A stretch of DNA of 15,814 nt from Candidatus Hodarchaeota archaeon (GCA_016840305.1 JAEOSP010000378.1:1-15814); one strand, 5' to 3'. Positions 6,306 to 13,975 are shown, counted from the first letter of the stretch. The notes: generated from the sequence alone by a model not told the origin. Program-made: numbers and translations.

Positions 6306-7607
6306 TTAAGGAGTTGCTCTATTTATCAATCTTGGATATAGACAAGCTTCCCTTATATGGTCCAAGTTTAGCAAAGCCTGAACAGTTCTTTCTAATCCCA
6401 ATCCAAATCCTGAATGCGGTACAGTTCCATATTTCCTTTGATCTAGATACCAATAGTAGGGAGCTGGATCTAATCCTTCCTCTTTCATTCTCCCAAGTAA
6501 TACATCATAATCATCCTCCCTTTGAGACCCTCCTATTATCTCTCCAACATTTGGAAGTAGTAAATCAGCTGCATTCATCACTTCAGGATTATCCTTATTG
6601 ATCTTCATATAAAAGGGCTTCATTCCAGTGGGAAAATGTGTTAAAAAGCAGGGTTTACCAATTTTATCAACCAAGGCCCTTTCAGGACCCTCGGTAATAT
6701 CATTACCATATTCAAGATATTTGCCTGCTTCACCTTTGATCTCATATTCCCTTAAGAGTTCAATAGCCTTATCATAGGAAACTCTTTCAAAAGGTTTCGT
6801 TGGTAAAGTTACATCGTTATTGAATGACTTCAGAATAGGAATATCTAATGCTGTTTTATACACGTGGATAATCATATCCTCCATAAATTCAAGCAAATCA
6901 TTAAAATCGAACCATGGCATTTCTGCTTCGATATGCGTATATTCGGTCAGATGTCTTCTTGTACGTGATTTTTCAGCTCTAAAGGAAGGAAGAACACAAA
7001 ACACATTACCTAGGCTTGGTAGCACTGTTTCTAGGTATAATTGACTTGATTGGGTCAGATATGCCTCTTGTTCAAAATAATCGAATGCAAATAAAGTGGA
7101 TCCTCCCTCAACCTGGGTTTGAACAATGGTTGATGGTGTAACCTCCACAAATTCCCGTAAAAAGAAAAATTCCCTGAAGCTCCTAGTAATTAAATCCCGA
7201 AAACGCATAATCTGTGAAGCTTGTTCTCCCCGTAGGACTAAATGTCTTTTATCCAAAAGAACTTGCACTCCTGAATCAGGCCGTATTTCATATTCAAGAT
7301 CAGGAAGAGCATACGATATCACAGGTTTAATAGAAGTTATTTGTAGTTCTAATCCATTATAAGGGGCTCTTTTATCCTCTTTGACAACTCCTTCAGCAAT
7401 AACTGCTGTTTCACGTGTTAATTTTTGAGCGATTTTGAACGCTTCTTCACCACTAGAAGGTTTCACAATCGATTGAATATAACCAGAGTGGTCTCGAATT
7501 ACCAGAAAATTTAATTTCCCTTGCCTTCGTACGTGATGAAGCCATCCTCTTATTTTAACTTGATCGCCGATCCTTGTTGTAAGTTGTTTAATTGAAGTAA
7601 AACTCAA
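6306..7607 (-). CDS. asnS: Asparaginyl-tRNA synthetase, eukaryote-like
   Basis: A class IIb aminoacyl-tRNA synthetase of 433 residues that charges tRNA-Asn in the cytoplasm. An N-terminal OB-fold anticodon-binding domain (about 1-105; IRGWLHHVRRQGKLNFLVIR) precedes the catalytic core. Motif 2 is FRAEKSRTRRHLTEYTHIEAE-like at 209-229 with R210, E212, R218 and H219; motif 3 is GFGLGLER at 400-407. IIGGSQREDDYD (357-368) is typical of AsnRS rather than AspRS, as is LTQSSQLYLE (184-193). The end, REACLYPRLINRATP, closely resembles the end of eukaryotic cytosolic AsnRS as I remember it. Start is TTG at 7607 with GAGG about nine bases upstream; no better start is seen. The archaeosortase-like gene lies 54 nt upstream on the same strand, so they may be cotranscribed. 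Confidence 0.88.
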   Translation of the reverse strand: MSFTSIKQLTTRIGDQVKIRGWLHHVRRQGKLNFLVIRDHSGYIQSIVKPSSGEEAFKIAQKLTRETAVIAEGVVKEDKRAPYNGLELQITSIKPVISYALPDLEYEIRPDSGVQVLLDKRHLVLRGEQASQIMRFRDLITRSFREFFFLREFVEVTPSTIVQTQVEGGSTLFAFDYFEQEAYLTQSSQLYLETVLPSLGNVFCVLPSFRAEKSRTRRHLTEYTHIEAEMPWFDFNDLLEFMEDMIIHVYKTALDIPILKSFNNDVTLPTKPFERVSYDKAIELLREYEIKGEAGKYLEYGNDITEGPERALVDKIGKPCFLTHFPTGMKPFYMKINKDNPEVMNAADLLLPNVGEIIGGSQREDDYDVLLGRMKEEGLDPAPYYWYLDQRKYGTVPHSGFGLGLERTVQALLNLDHIREACLYPRLINRATP

Positions 7608-7661
7608 TATTGTGTCCTCATAGATCTTTCTGACAAAGGATGCTTCTTTACAAGCTTTTTT

Positions 7662-8534
7662 TCAATGTTTGGCATCAATGCCCAATTGGGTGTTTCCCTT
7701 CTTCAGGAAAGCTTTTTTCCAAATAAGGGCCCAGTAACTGACTACGAATAGGAGAATCAGTATTGATCCTAAATAAGAGTGAATAAATGATTTTAATACA
7801 ATATCTGGTAAAAGGCACGCATTGATTACGATAAAAATTCGCATTAAATTTAGCAAATACACTCCTACCAATCCTCCAAAAAACAGTAGAAGCGTTTGTT
7901 TCTTATCCCATTTTATTGTTCTTTTCGTATCACCTCCAAAAAGGAGAAAACTACAAGAAAAGATCATTAACCCATAAATTCCTGAACAATCTCGAATTAT
8001 GTCTATTCTAACAATATCTTGTGGTTGATAGAATACTAAGCTCATAGAATCAATGACGATGAAAGAAAATTGAGAGATATTAGCTACGAGTGTAAATATC
8101 AAAACAAAGATTGGTATTCCTACCAAGTAAAACCATTTTTTCCTATTTTTACTCATTAATCCTTTGTTTTTATACAGGATAGCTATCAACCCAATTGAAA
8201 TAATAGAAAGCACTAATTCCCATGCCAGTAGAATATTCACAACTATTTCCGAAGTTATCCTTGTCAGAATCTCGGTAAGACTAGATCGCAAGATATACTC
8301 GTCCATCCTGAATATTAGGATGCCAATAAACAGAATTATCAGCTCTGGTATCATTGTCTCTGACATCGTTGGTACAATAAGTCGGGAATAAGTATAGATG
8401 ACAATAATAATGACAGTGACTGTTAAAAAGTCTGGAATTAGAAAAAATGAGCGAAAACTAAGGATTATTCCACTTATAAGGCAAAATAGTACAATTAACG
8501 ACCGTAATATACTTTGCTGGGGAGTTGATAGCAT
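7662..8534 (-). CDS. Exosortase/archaeosortase-family membrane protein
   Basis: A 290-residue polytopic membrane protein with about eight hydrophobic segments. It has the three residues that define the family: Cys183 in DCSGIYGL, Arg232 in NLMRIF and His252 in FIHSYLG, each at the edge of a helix as in known archaeosortases. These enzymes cut C-terminal sorting signals of exported proteins and are linked to surface-protein anchoring and lipid attachment. No protein with a recognisable C-terminal sorting tail is encoded in this window, so the substrate must lie elsewhere. ATG at 8534 is preceded by AGGGAT about eight bases upstream. The C-terminal tail is short and basic. The gene diverges from the small GTPase gene and precedes asnS. 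The exact subfamily is uncertain. Confidence 0.8.
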   Translation of the reverse strand: MLSTPQQSILRSLIVLFCLISGIILSFRSFFLIPDFLTVTVIIIVIYTYSRLIVPTMSETMIPELIILFIGILIFRMDEYILRSSLTEILTRITSEIVVNILLAWELVLSIISIGLIAILYKNKGLMSKNRKKWFYLVGIPIFVLIFTLVANISQFSFIVIDSMSLVFYQPQDIVRIDIIRDCSGIYGLMIFSCSFLLFGGDTKRTIKWDKKQTLLLFFGGLVGVYLLNLMRIFIVINACLLPDIVLKSFIHSYLGSILILLFVVSYWALIWKKAFLKKGNTQLGIDAKH

Positions 8535-8593
8535 ATATAATCCCTGTGCATATAGTGAATAGGAAGGAATAAAAATAGTAATACTCTTTAATA

Positions 8594-8616
8594 ATCAATT
8601 TCAATGAAGAATTGAT
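8594..8616. repeat. Inverted repeat in the divergent archaeosortase/GTPase region
   Basis: ATCAATT (8594-8600) and AATTGAT (8610-8616) form a seven-base inverted repeat with a nine-base spacer, giving a centre-to-centre distance of 16 bp. It lies between two divergent genes and could be an operator; in such AT-rich DNA chance is a real alternative. Confidence 0.25.
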
Positions 8617-8678
8617 ACTGGGATTATTATCCATTGTGAAATTTCAATTATCATCAATTTTTTCGTCACTGAATTCAA

Positions 8679-8686
8679 TTTAATAG
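8679..8686 (+). promoter_or_regulatory. TATA box for the small GTPase
   Basis: TTTAATAG lies about 37 nt upstream of the ATG at 8720, so transcription would start near 8708. This favours the ATG at 8720 over the in-frame GTG at 8696, which would lie upstream of the transcript. Confidence 0.4.
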
Positions 8687-8719
8687 CTAACAGATGTGCC
8701 ACGAAAAAGATGTGAATCT

Positions 8720-9259
8720 ATGGTTCTGTATAGTAGCAAAGTTATTCTATTGGGACAAGGATCTGTTGGTAAAACATCTGTTATCCGAAGATTTGTAAGA
8801 CAAGCCTTTGAACATGATTATAAGACAACAGTTGGCTCTAATTTTTTGATTAAAAAGCTTGAATTGGATGATGAAACACGAATGACCATGCAAATCTGGG
8901 ATTTAAGTGGTCAGGATTCATTCAGGAATATTCGCACCCAATACTTCCTTCATTCCCACGGCGGTATCATGGTTTTTGATTTAACACGTGAAGACACTCT
9001 TGCTGATCTTGATAAGTGGTATATTGATTTTAAAGAAAAGGCAGGAGACGTTCCTTTGATGCTTTTTGGTAACAAATGCGATTTAGTGGACGAGAGAACT
9101 GTCACCAATGAAGAAGGATTAAAGAAAGCAAAGAAATTCGAGGCCACATTCTTTGAAACTTCAGCCCTAGATGGAACTGGAGTTGAAGAAGCGTTTTTCC
9201 TTTTAGCCAAAAAAATTGTGGATCATATAGACCTTAGACGTGGTGCCATCAACCGATAG
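8720..9259 (+). CDS. Rab/Ras-like small GTPase
   Basis: A single-domain small GTPase of 179 residues with a complete set of motifs: P-loop G12-QGSVGK-T19, switch I Thr37 in TTVGSNF, Walker B/switch II WDLSGQ (60-65) with the catalytic Gln65, NKCD (118-121) and TSAL (147-150). The overall sequence, including YKTTVGSNF and WDLSGQDSF, is close to Rab GTPases. It should switch between GTP- and GDP-bound states to control partners. There is no C-terminal cysteine for prenylation (it ends RRGAINR), so membrane attachment by a lipid is not expected. GTG at 8696 would add eight residues; the ATG is preferred because of the TATA box spacing. Expanded families of such GTPases are typical of Asgard archaea. 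It stands alone, with a 240-base gap to the next gene. Confidence 0.88.
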   Translation: MVLYSSKVILLGQGSVGKTSVIRRFVRQAFEHDYKTTVGSNFLIKKLELDDETRMTMQIWDLSGQDSFRNIRTQYFLHSHGGIMVFDLTREDTLADLDKWYIDFKEKAGDVPLMLFGNKCDLVDERTVTNEEGLKKAKKFEATFFETSALDGTGVEEAFFLLAKKIVDHIDLRRGAINR

Positions 9260-9456
9260 TACCTAATATAGAGCTTTTACGTCTTCAGAAGGACTTAATA
9301 TCCCACAGAGCATTTTCTCTATTGATTTACCAATGTATAAAAATAAACAGAGCTATCCCAAATTTGAAGTAGATTGGAATAATATCATCTGGTAAAATGA
9401 AATGGAAAACCATTGTTCATATCGGTAAGTCTTGATATTTGTTGGTTGGTATTTTT

Positions 9457-9464
9457 CTAAATAA
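9457..9464 (+). promoter_or_regulatory. Candidate TATA box for the AbrB-KaiC-ligase cluster
   Basis: CTAAATAA lies about 40 nt upstream of the ATG at 9502. Transcription from near 9486 would give a short leader carrying the AGGTTGA ribosome site at about 9489-9495. The rest of the 9260-9501 gap shows no gene that I can support. Confidence 0.35.
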
Positions 9465-9501
9465 ATTTGCTTCTACTTCTTCTTCAAAAGGTTGACCAAT
9501 C

Positions 9502-9699
9502 ATGATAGATAACGATGATCCGCTACTTATCTTCACCACAAAAGTTAGCAGATGTGCCAATGGGTATCACCTAAAAATCCGGAAAAAAGACGTTGAATTA
9601 CTGAAATTAGCAGGACATATGGTTAAAATTAAAGTGTACTCTGTTGACACTGAATCGGTGGAAGAAGACAAAGATCCTTATGAGAAGTTGATTGATTAA
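9502..9699 (+). CDS. Small AbrB/SpoVT-like swapped-hairpin protein
   Basis: A 65-residue protein. Residues about 12-46 (TKVSRCANGYHLKIRKKDVE, then LLKLAGHMVKIKVYSV) follow the pattern of the AbrB/MazE swapped-hairpin fold: a basic first strand, an NGY/NSY turn, an I-x-K strand, a helix and a last strand of alternating hydrophobics. Such proteins are dimeric DNA-binding regulators, often autoregulatory. The C-terminal 16 residues are strongly acidic. The start is supported by AGGTTGA upstream. The gene is 43 bp ahead of the KaiC-like gene and probably forms an operon with it. The match is by pattern only; it could be a related non-regulatory domain. Confidence 0.5.
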   Translation: MIDNDDPLLIFTTKVSRCANGYHLKIRKKDVELLKLAGHMVKIKVYSVDTESVEEDKDPYEKLID

Positions 9700-9742
9700 C
9701 CTTTTAACTAAATATTAAGTAGTAAGCATCATTGGAGTTTGA

Positions 9743-10498
9743 ATGATGGTTTCCAACTCGAGTTTGAATGTAAAACCTACAGGCATTACTAACTTTGACA
9801 AAATCTTAGGAGGAGGTATCCCTGCAGGTTGGTTTATTGCTCTACGTGGAGGCGCTGGTGTTGGAAAAACCACATTAGCGATACAATTCCTTCTCGATGG
9901 GGTACTAAAGTATCATGATCCTGGTTTATTAGTTACATTCAATGAACCACTTCCAGCACTAAACGCTATCATGGGTAATTATGGCTGGGATCTTCAAGGA
10001 TTACAGGATATGGGAGAATTGTCTGTTTTGGATTTTAGTTCGACAGAAATGGGGATAATGCAGCAAGCTAGTAGGTTGAGAGAAGCTAGTTTAGATTATG
10101 TCACTCAAAAAATCATTGATGAGGTTCGAAGATTAGGTGTTAATCGATTAGTGATCGATCCCCTCAACACATTCTCTCTGTTATTTCGCGATCATTTTGA
10201 GATAAGAAAGGAGCTTCATCGGGTTATCGGCGTTTTATGGGAGGAAAAATGTACTACCTTGGCTGTGTACGAGAATACTGATGATCAAGTTAGTGATCAT
10301 ATTAACCCAACCTTTTCTACAGAAGATTTCTTATCTTACGGTGTAATTAACCTTCAGTACTTCAGAGTCAGTTCTCAAAGAGTACGCGGGATTGAGATTC
10401 TTAAGCTGCGAGGGATGAATCACTCAAAGAGGATACATCCATTTGAAATTACTGACAAAGGTATAAAAATAGATCCTGACAAGCCAATAAGTCTTTAA
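9743..10498 (+). CDS. KaiC/RAD55-family RecA-like ATPase
   Basis: A single RecA-type ATPase domain of 251 residues. It opens with the KaiC-family motif TGITNFDKILGGGIPAG (13-29), then Walker A GGAGVGKTT (36-44) and Walker B RLVIDP (135-140). FNEP at 66-69 retains one acidic residue (Glu68) where KaiC proteins usually have two adjacent glutamates after the second strand. The RGIEILKLRGMNHSKRIHPF segment (215-234) corresponds to the family's C-terminal LKxRG-H motif. Members act as signalling or regulatory ATPases and often assemble into rings. ATG at 9743 and ATG at 9746 are both possible; GGAG at 9734-9737 serves either. It sits between the AbrB-like gene (43 bp) and the ligase gene (22 bp) in a likely operon. 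Confidence 0.85.
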   Translation: MMVSNSSLNVKPTGITNFDKILGGGIPAGWFIALRGGAGVGKTTLAIQFLLDGVLKYHDPGLLVTFNEPLPALNAIMGNYGWDLQGLQDMGELSVLDFSSTEMGIMQQASRLREASLDYVTQKIIDEVRRLGVNRLVIDPLNTFSLLFRDHFEIRKELHRVIGVLWEEKCTTLAVYENTDDQVSDHINPTFSTEDFLSYGVINLQYFRVSSQRVRGIEILKLRGMNHSKRIHPFEITDKGIKIDPDKPISL

Positions 10499-10520
10499 AG
10501 CATAAAAAAGTGTCAATCCA

Positions 10521-11294
10521 ATGGATGAAACAAGCTGGCGTCTTTTTCCATTTGAAGAAAATAACGCTTACCATAATATGGCTACAGATGAAGCTATTTA
10601 TCGATGTTTCCCTAAACACAGGTTAAGAACTATACGATTTTATGGATGGAACCCTAGTTCTGTCTCAATTGGCCAACATCAGAGTTTTTCAGAGGAAATC
10701 GATCAATCAATGGTTGAGAAGTATAAATTTGACCCAATTCGACGAATTACTGGCGGAGGAGCTGTTTTTCACGATAGAAAAGGAGAATTAACATATTCGG
10801 TTGTAACTTCAACGGATTACCTAGAATCCGTAAATACTGATGACATTTATTACGAGATTGCTAAACTAATTTTTGATCCTCTGATCGGTTTAGGCGTACC
10901 TATTGACATGGGTCGTATTCATTGTCCCTCTGTATTTAGTGATGGTAAAAAAATTTCTGGTAATGCTCAAGCACGATCAGGGAATGTGATCCTTCAGCAT
11001 GGTACGATTCTCATTGACTATGATCCTCAATTAATGTATTCTGTTCTAAAAGCTCGGCCTGGTAAGACTCGTTCAGACATGGTCGCTTCAGTTTATCAAA
11101 AGGTTACGACTATCTCACAGCAGATCAAAAAGAAGGTAACTCGAGAAGGCTTAGCGGAATATATTATTGATTATTATTCATCTCACGACAAGAATTTCTT
11201 TAAAACTAGCTCTTACTTTGATGATGAGGTCGAATTGATGAAAGATCTCATTTCATCCAAGTATACTACTAAAGAGTGGTTATATTTACGATAA
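10521..11294 (+). CDS. Lipoate-protein ligase / octanoyltransferase family protein
   Basis: A 257-residue member of the biotin/lipoate A/B ligase family. Visible motifs are the R-x-T-GGG-x-V-x-HD loop (R75-D85, TGGGAVFHD), GKKISGNAQ (142-150) with the catalytic-type lysine, and HGTILIDYD (160-168). It should attach lipoate or transfer octanoate to lipoyl domains of 2-oxoacid dehydrogenase or glycine-cleavage proteins. The end, SSKYTTKEW, resembles the short C-terminal segment of LplA/LipM proteins; the separate accessory domain of long ligases is absent. Cys135 lies near the position where octanoyltransferases carry a nucleophile, so either activity is possible. ATG at 10521 follows the KaiC-like gene by 22 bp. 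Its stop overlaps the convergent pseudo-mutase gene by nine bases. Confidence 0.8.
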   Translation: MDETSWRLFPFEENNAYHNMATDEAIYRCFPKHRLRTIRFYGWNPSSVSIGQHQSFSEEIDQSMVEKYKFDPIRRITGGGAVFHDRKGELTYSVVTSTDYLESVNTDDIYYEIAKLIFDPLIGLGVPIDMGRIHCPSVFSDGKKISGNAQARSGNVILQHGTILIDYDPQLMYSVLKARPGKTRSDMVASVYQKVTTISQQIKKKVTREGLAEYIIDYYSSHDKNFFKTSSYFDDEVELMKDLISSKYTTKEWLYLR

Positions 11295-12656
11295 GCATGA
11301 TTCTACAAGATTTCTAGCAATTTTTATCAATTCAGCTTGAGTATCAGCATTTTCTTCTGGATCAAATACTTCAATCTGTAGTGTATCATCTCCAGTTGCT
11401 AAATATAGATATATCCAACGATTATCCTCTCTTATCAGTTTAATTCCATTTAATGTGTCAATACCGAAGTACCCTTCTGGAGGGTTATTGAGTGTAGATT
11501 TAAAAAAATCGAACATTTTTTCTAGCGGAAACGTTACCTCTGCCAATCTCTGTGAAAATATTTGATGATTTCGATATAAATCCGTTGATTTTAATCCTGT
11601 TTTTGCAATTTGATCTAACACTGTAAAGGCGGCAACAATGGCATCACTCCCAGGAGAAAAGACGGGAAGGACAAATAATCCAGTATCATTGAAGCCGTAT
11701 ATCGCACGATGTTCCAAAACTGATCTACCTATTCCTCCCGGTTCCCCGTGACTTGAAAATATAATATTCTTTTGTAAACCATGATAAACTGACGGATTTA
11801 CGGTTTTACCGACAACTACTGTTGCATTTATATCTGAATCATATCTAGAATGAAGATTGACTGAAGCAGTTTCTTCAGCGGTACGAATACGTCCTTGACT
11901 ATCGATAATTATTGCATGACGAGCTTCAGCATCGATTGCAACCCCTAAATCAGCATTTACTGCTTGAACGGTATCTCTTAAGCGGACTAATGAGCTTGGG
12001 TTTGGTAAGAACTTCGGAGTTCTCGGTCGATGAGCGTTTAAAGTAATAACCTCGCATCCAAATTCATTCAAGAAATCAGGCATTATTCGGGAAGCAGGAC
12101 CACAAGCACAATCAACAACAACTCGAAGATTGGCTTCATTCATTATTTCTGTACTTGGAGCAAAAAATCCAGTCAGAGCTCTATCATATATCTTCATAGC
12201 ATCTGCTACACTTATCCAACCAACCTCAGGTGCAGAAACTCGTCGAAGTTGTCCTGATTTAGCAATCTCAACAACTTTCTGAACTTGCTCGCGTTTGAAC
12301 TCAATACCAGTTGAATCGAAAATTTTGATGGATACCATTCCAGCTAAATTATGAGATCGAGTAAACATTATCCCGCAATCTGCACCGAAACGTCTGATAG
12401 TGAACTGCAATACACTCGTAGGAACACCATGGAGATCTATAAGCTCGATTCCTGCTGCAAGTAACCCTCCTGAAAAGGAACGTTTTAACATACGAGAATC
12501 TCTACGATAATCACGTCCCACCATTACAACTGCTTTCTGATCAAGATAAGTCCCCAAAGCACCTCCGAGGAGAGCAGCTAACTCTGGTGTTAATTCTTTA
12601 TTCGAGAATGCAGTTATTCTCCCATGTTTTGTGAATTTATCATCAATTTTAAACAC
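11286..12656 (-). CDS. Degenerate phosphohexomutase-like protein (likely non-catalytic)
   Basis: A 456-residue protein with the four-domain alpha-D-phosphohexomutase architecture, but with key loops altered. The serine loop reads TRSHNLA (99-105; usual TASHNP), keeping Ser101. The metal loop reads IDAEARH (241-247) where DGDADR is expected, losing at least one metal-binding Asp. The sugar loop is YGFNDTGL (320-327) instead of GE(E/M)SGH, and the phosphate loop is LATGDDT (419-425) instead of RxSGTEP. Its N-terminus, KHGRITAFSNKELTPELA, resembles the mutase-like domain fused to NDP-sugar pyrophosphorylases in some prokaryotes, as remembered. The pyrophosphorylase is the next gene upstream, 38 bp away, so this looks like the split second half, acting as structural or regulatory partner. 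GTG at 12656 follows an AAGGT ribosome site. Confidence 0.75.
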   Translation of the reverse strand: MFKIDDKFTKHGRITAFSNKELTPELAALLGGALGTYLDQKAVVMVGRDYRRDSRMLKRSFSGGLLAAGIELIDLHGVPTSVLQFTIRRFGADCGIMFTRSHNLAGMVSIKIFDSTGIEFKREQVQKVVEIAKSGQLRRVSAPEVGWISVADAMKIYDRALTGFFAPSTEIMNEANLRVVVDCACGPASRIMPDFLNEFGCEVITLNAHRPRTPKFLPNPSSLVRLRDTVQAVNADLGVAIDAEARHAIIIDSQGRIRTAEETASVNLHSRYDSDINATVVVGKTVNPSVYHGLQKNIIFSSHGEPGGIGRSVLEHRAIYGFNDTGLFVLPVFSPGSDAIVAAFTVLDQIAKTGLKSTDLYRNHQIFSQRLAEVTFPLEKMFDFFKSTLNNPPEGYFGIDTLNGIKLIREDNRWIYLYLATGDDTLQIEVFDPEENADTQAELIKIARNLVESCLS

Positions 12657-12694
12657 GAGTATACCTTCCTTTTCGTCTATTGTTTGAGTAACAG

Positions 12695-13843
12695 TTATGG
12701 TTTATCAAGTATCTCCCCTTTGACTGTAGTAAGTTTTTTTGAGCTAAAATAATGAGGAGCAACAACTGTCCCAGGGAGTAGAGTAGAATCAGCTGGAATT
12801 TCCACATTATTACAAATTATACTATTCATCATTGAAACATTGTCCGCTATTTTTACATCATTCCAGATTATTGAAGATTTAATTTTGCAGTTACTTCCAA
12901 TAGTCACTCTATCTCCAATAACCGTTTGAGAGCTAATTCGAGATTCATTACCAATCGTAATTTCTGAACCTAATGCTGCTGGTGCTTCAATAACACTACT
13001 TTCAGGAATTATAGGCATCTTATCCTTAAACCAGATTCCATTTTGGTTATCAGTAGAAGCTGGTTCATAGGGCCATGCCCACCGACGTAAAACATCCCAA
13101 TTAGTAAAAAGATACGTTTGCGGATTTCCAGCGTCCATCCAGTAATAATCTCGTCTAGCATATCCATAAATGCCATATTCACGAGCTAAATAGGGAAAAA
13201 CATCCTTGCCGAAATCCATAAGATCATTCAGAGATTCTAAAATACTTAATACTCCATGTTTAAAAGCATAAACACCAGTATTAACTAAATTTGAATGTAA
13301 TCTAATAGTTTCCTTCTTAGAAAATATCATTGTCGCTAAGCTTAATTCTTGAGGAATAGGCTTTTCTAGGAATAATAATATTCTTGAATCTTGGTTAAGC
13401 ATTATGACTCCAAATGAACGTGGATATGGAACGTCTTTTAGAGTAATGCTAGCTATTCCTTTCTTTTCTATGTGAAAAGACATGAAATCTTGTAGAGGGA
13501 GGGATGTGATTATGTCAGCCATAGATACAATGAAATTATCTGTGTCAATGAAATTAGCAGCTTTTCTAACCGCATCAGCAGTATCATCAGGTTTTAGATC
13601 TGGTAGTACAATATCAAGATCATCAAAGTGATGCTGCTTTTTGAAGTAAGTCCTAATTTCTTCGTCAAGATATTTTGTAATGATAACAATTTTACCCTTA
13701 ACCCCTGCATTTCGTAATAACTCGAGATTATAATCAATCATGGGTTTATTGGCTACAGGAACGATGGGTTTCGGAATTTCTTTTGTTAATGGGCGCAGTC
13801 TTGAACCTATACCACCTGCTAAAACAATTGCACTCCATTCCAT
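12695..13843 (-). CDS. NDP-sugar pyrophosphorylase (mannose/glucose-1-phosphate nucleotidyltransferase)
   Basis: A 382-residue sugar nucleotidyltransferase with a left-handed beta-helix tail. The N-terminal catalytic domain has LAGGIGSRLRPLT (8-20), the catalytic lysine in PKP (24-26), Asp110 in SMADI as metal ligand (glycine usually precedes it; here alanine), EKP (160-162), VNTGVY (187-192) and WMDAGNP (235-241). Residues about 278-360 carry hexapeptide repeats (IGNES, IGDRV, IGSNC). It should make NDP-mannose or NDP-glucose from NTP and sugar-1-phosphate for glycan synthesis. The tryptophan-rich linker DVLRRWAWPYEP (250-261) is typical of the two-domain pyrophosphorylase-mutase proteins. 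ATG at 13843; a TATA box lies at 13889-13896. Upstream of the pseudo-mutase, in one operon. Confidence 0.85.
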   Translation of the reverse strand: MEWSAIVLAGGIGSRLRPLTKEIPKPIVPVANKPMIDYNLELLRNAGVKGKIVIITKYLDEEIRTYFKKQHHFDDLDIVLPDLKPDDTADAVRKAANFIDTDNFIVSMADIITSLPLQDFMSFHIEKKGIASITLKDVPYPRSFGVIMLNQDSRILLFLEKPIPQELSLATMIFSKKETIRLHSNLVNTGVYAFKHGVLSILESLNDLMDFGKDVFPYLAREYGIYGYARRDYYWMDAGNPQTYLFTNWDVLRRWAWPYEPASTDNQNGIWFKDKMPIIPESSVIEAPAALGSEITIGNESRISSQTVIGDRVTIGSNCKIKSSIIWNDVKIADNVSMMNSIICNNVEIPADSTLLPGTVVAPHYFSSKKLTTVKGEILDKP

Positions 13844-13888
13844 TTGTGTACGAACGCCTATGTGTAGATTTAATTAGTAATTTGTGAG

Positions 13889-13896
13889 CTTTAAAT
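13889..13896 (-). promoter_or_regulatory. TATA box for the nucleotide-sugar pair
   Basis: On the minus strand ATTTAAAG lies about 50 nt upstream of the ATG at 13843, giving a predicted leader of about 24 nt with AGG near 13860. It suggests that the pyrophosphorylase and pseudo-mutase genes are transcribed apart from the small Cys-rich gene upstream. Confidence 0.4.
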
Positions 13897-13975
13897 GCAA
13901 AAAATAGTCGAAGTTCTTATCTTTTCTTAAACGAAGTATCGAAAATGGTGATTATCTATTAATTTCGAAAGTTAA

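Noticed and set aside
6306..7607. Aspartyl-tRNA synthetase
   Set aside because: IIGGSQREDDYD and LTQSSQLYLE are AsnRS-type; the archaeal AspRS equivalents are different.
8696..8719. GTG start adding eight residues to the small GTPase
   Set aside because: It lies upstream of the transcript start predicted from the TATA box, and the ATG at 8720 gives a typical Rab-like N-terminus.
9333..9395. 20-codon frame MYKNKQSYPKFEVDWNNIIW
   Set aside because: Short, with no ribosome site or suitable promoter; no support beyond being open.
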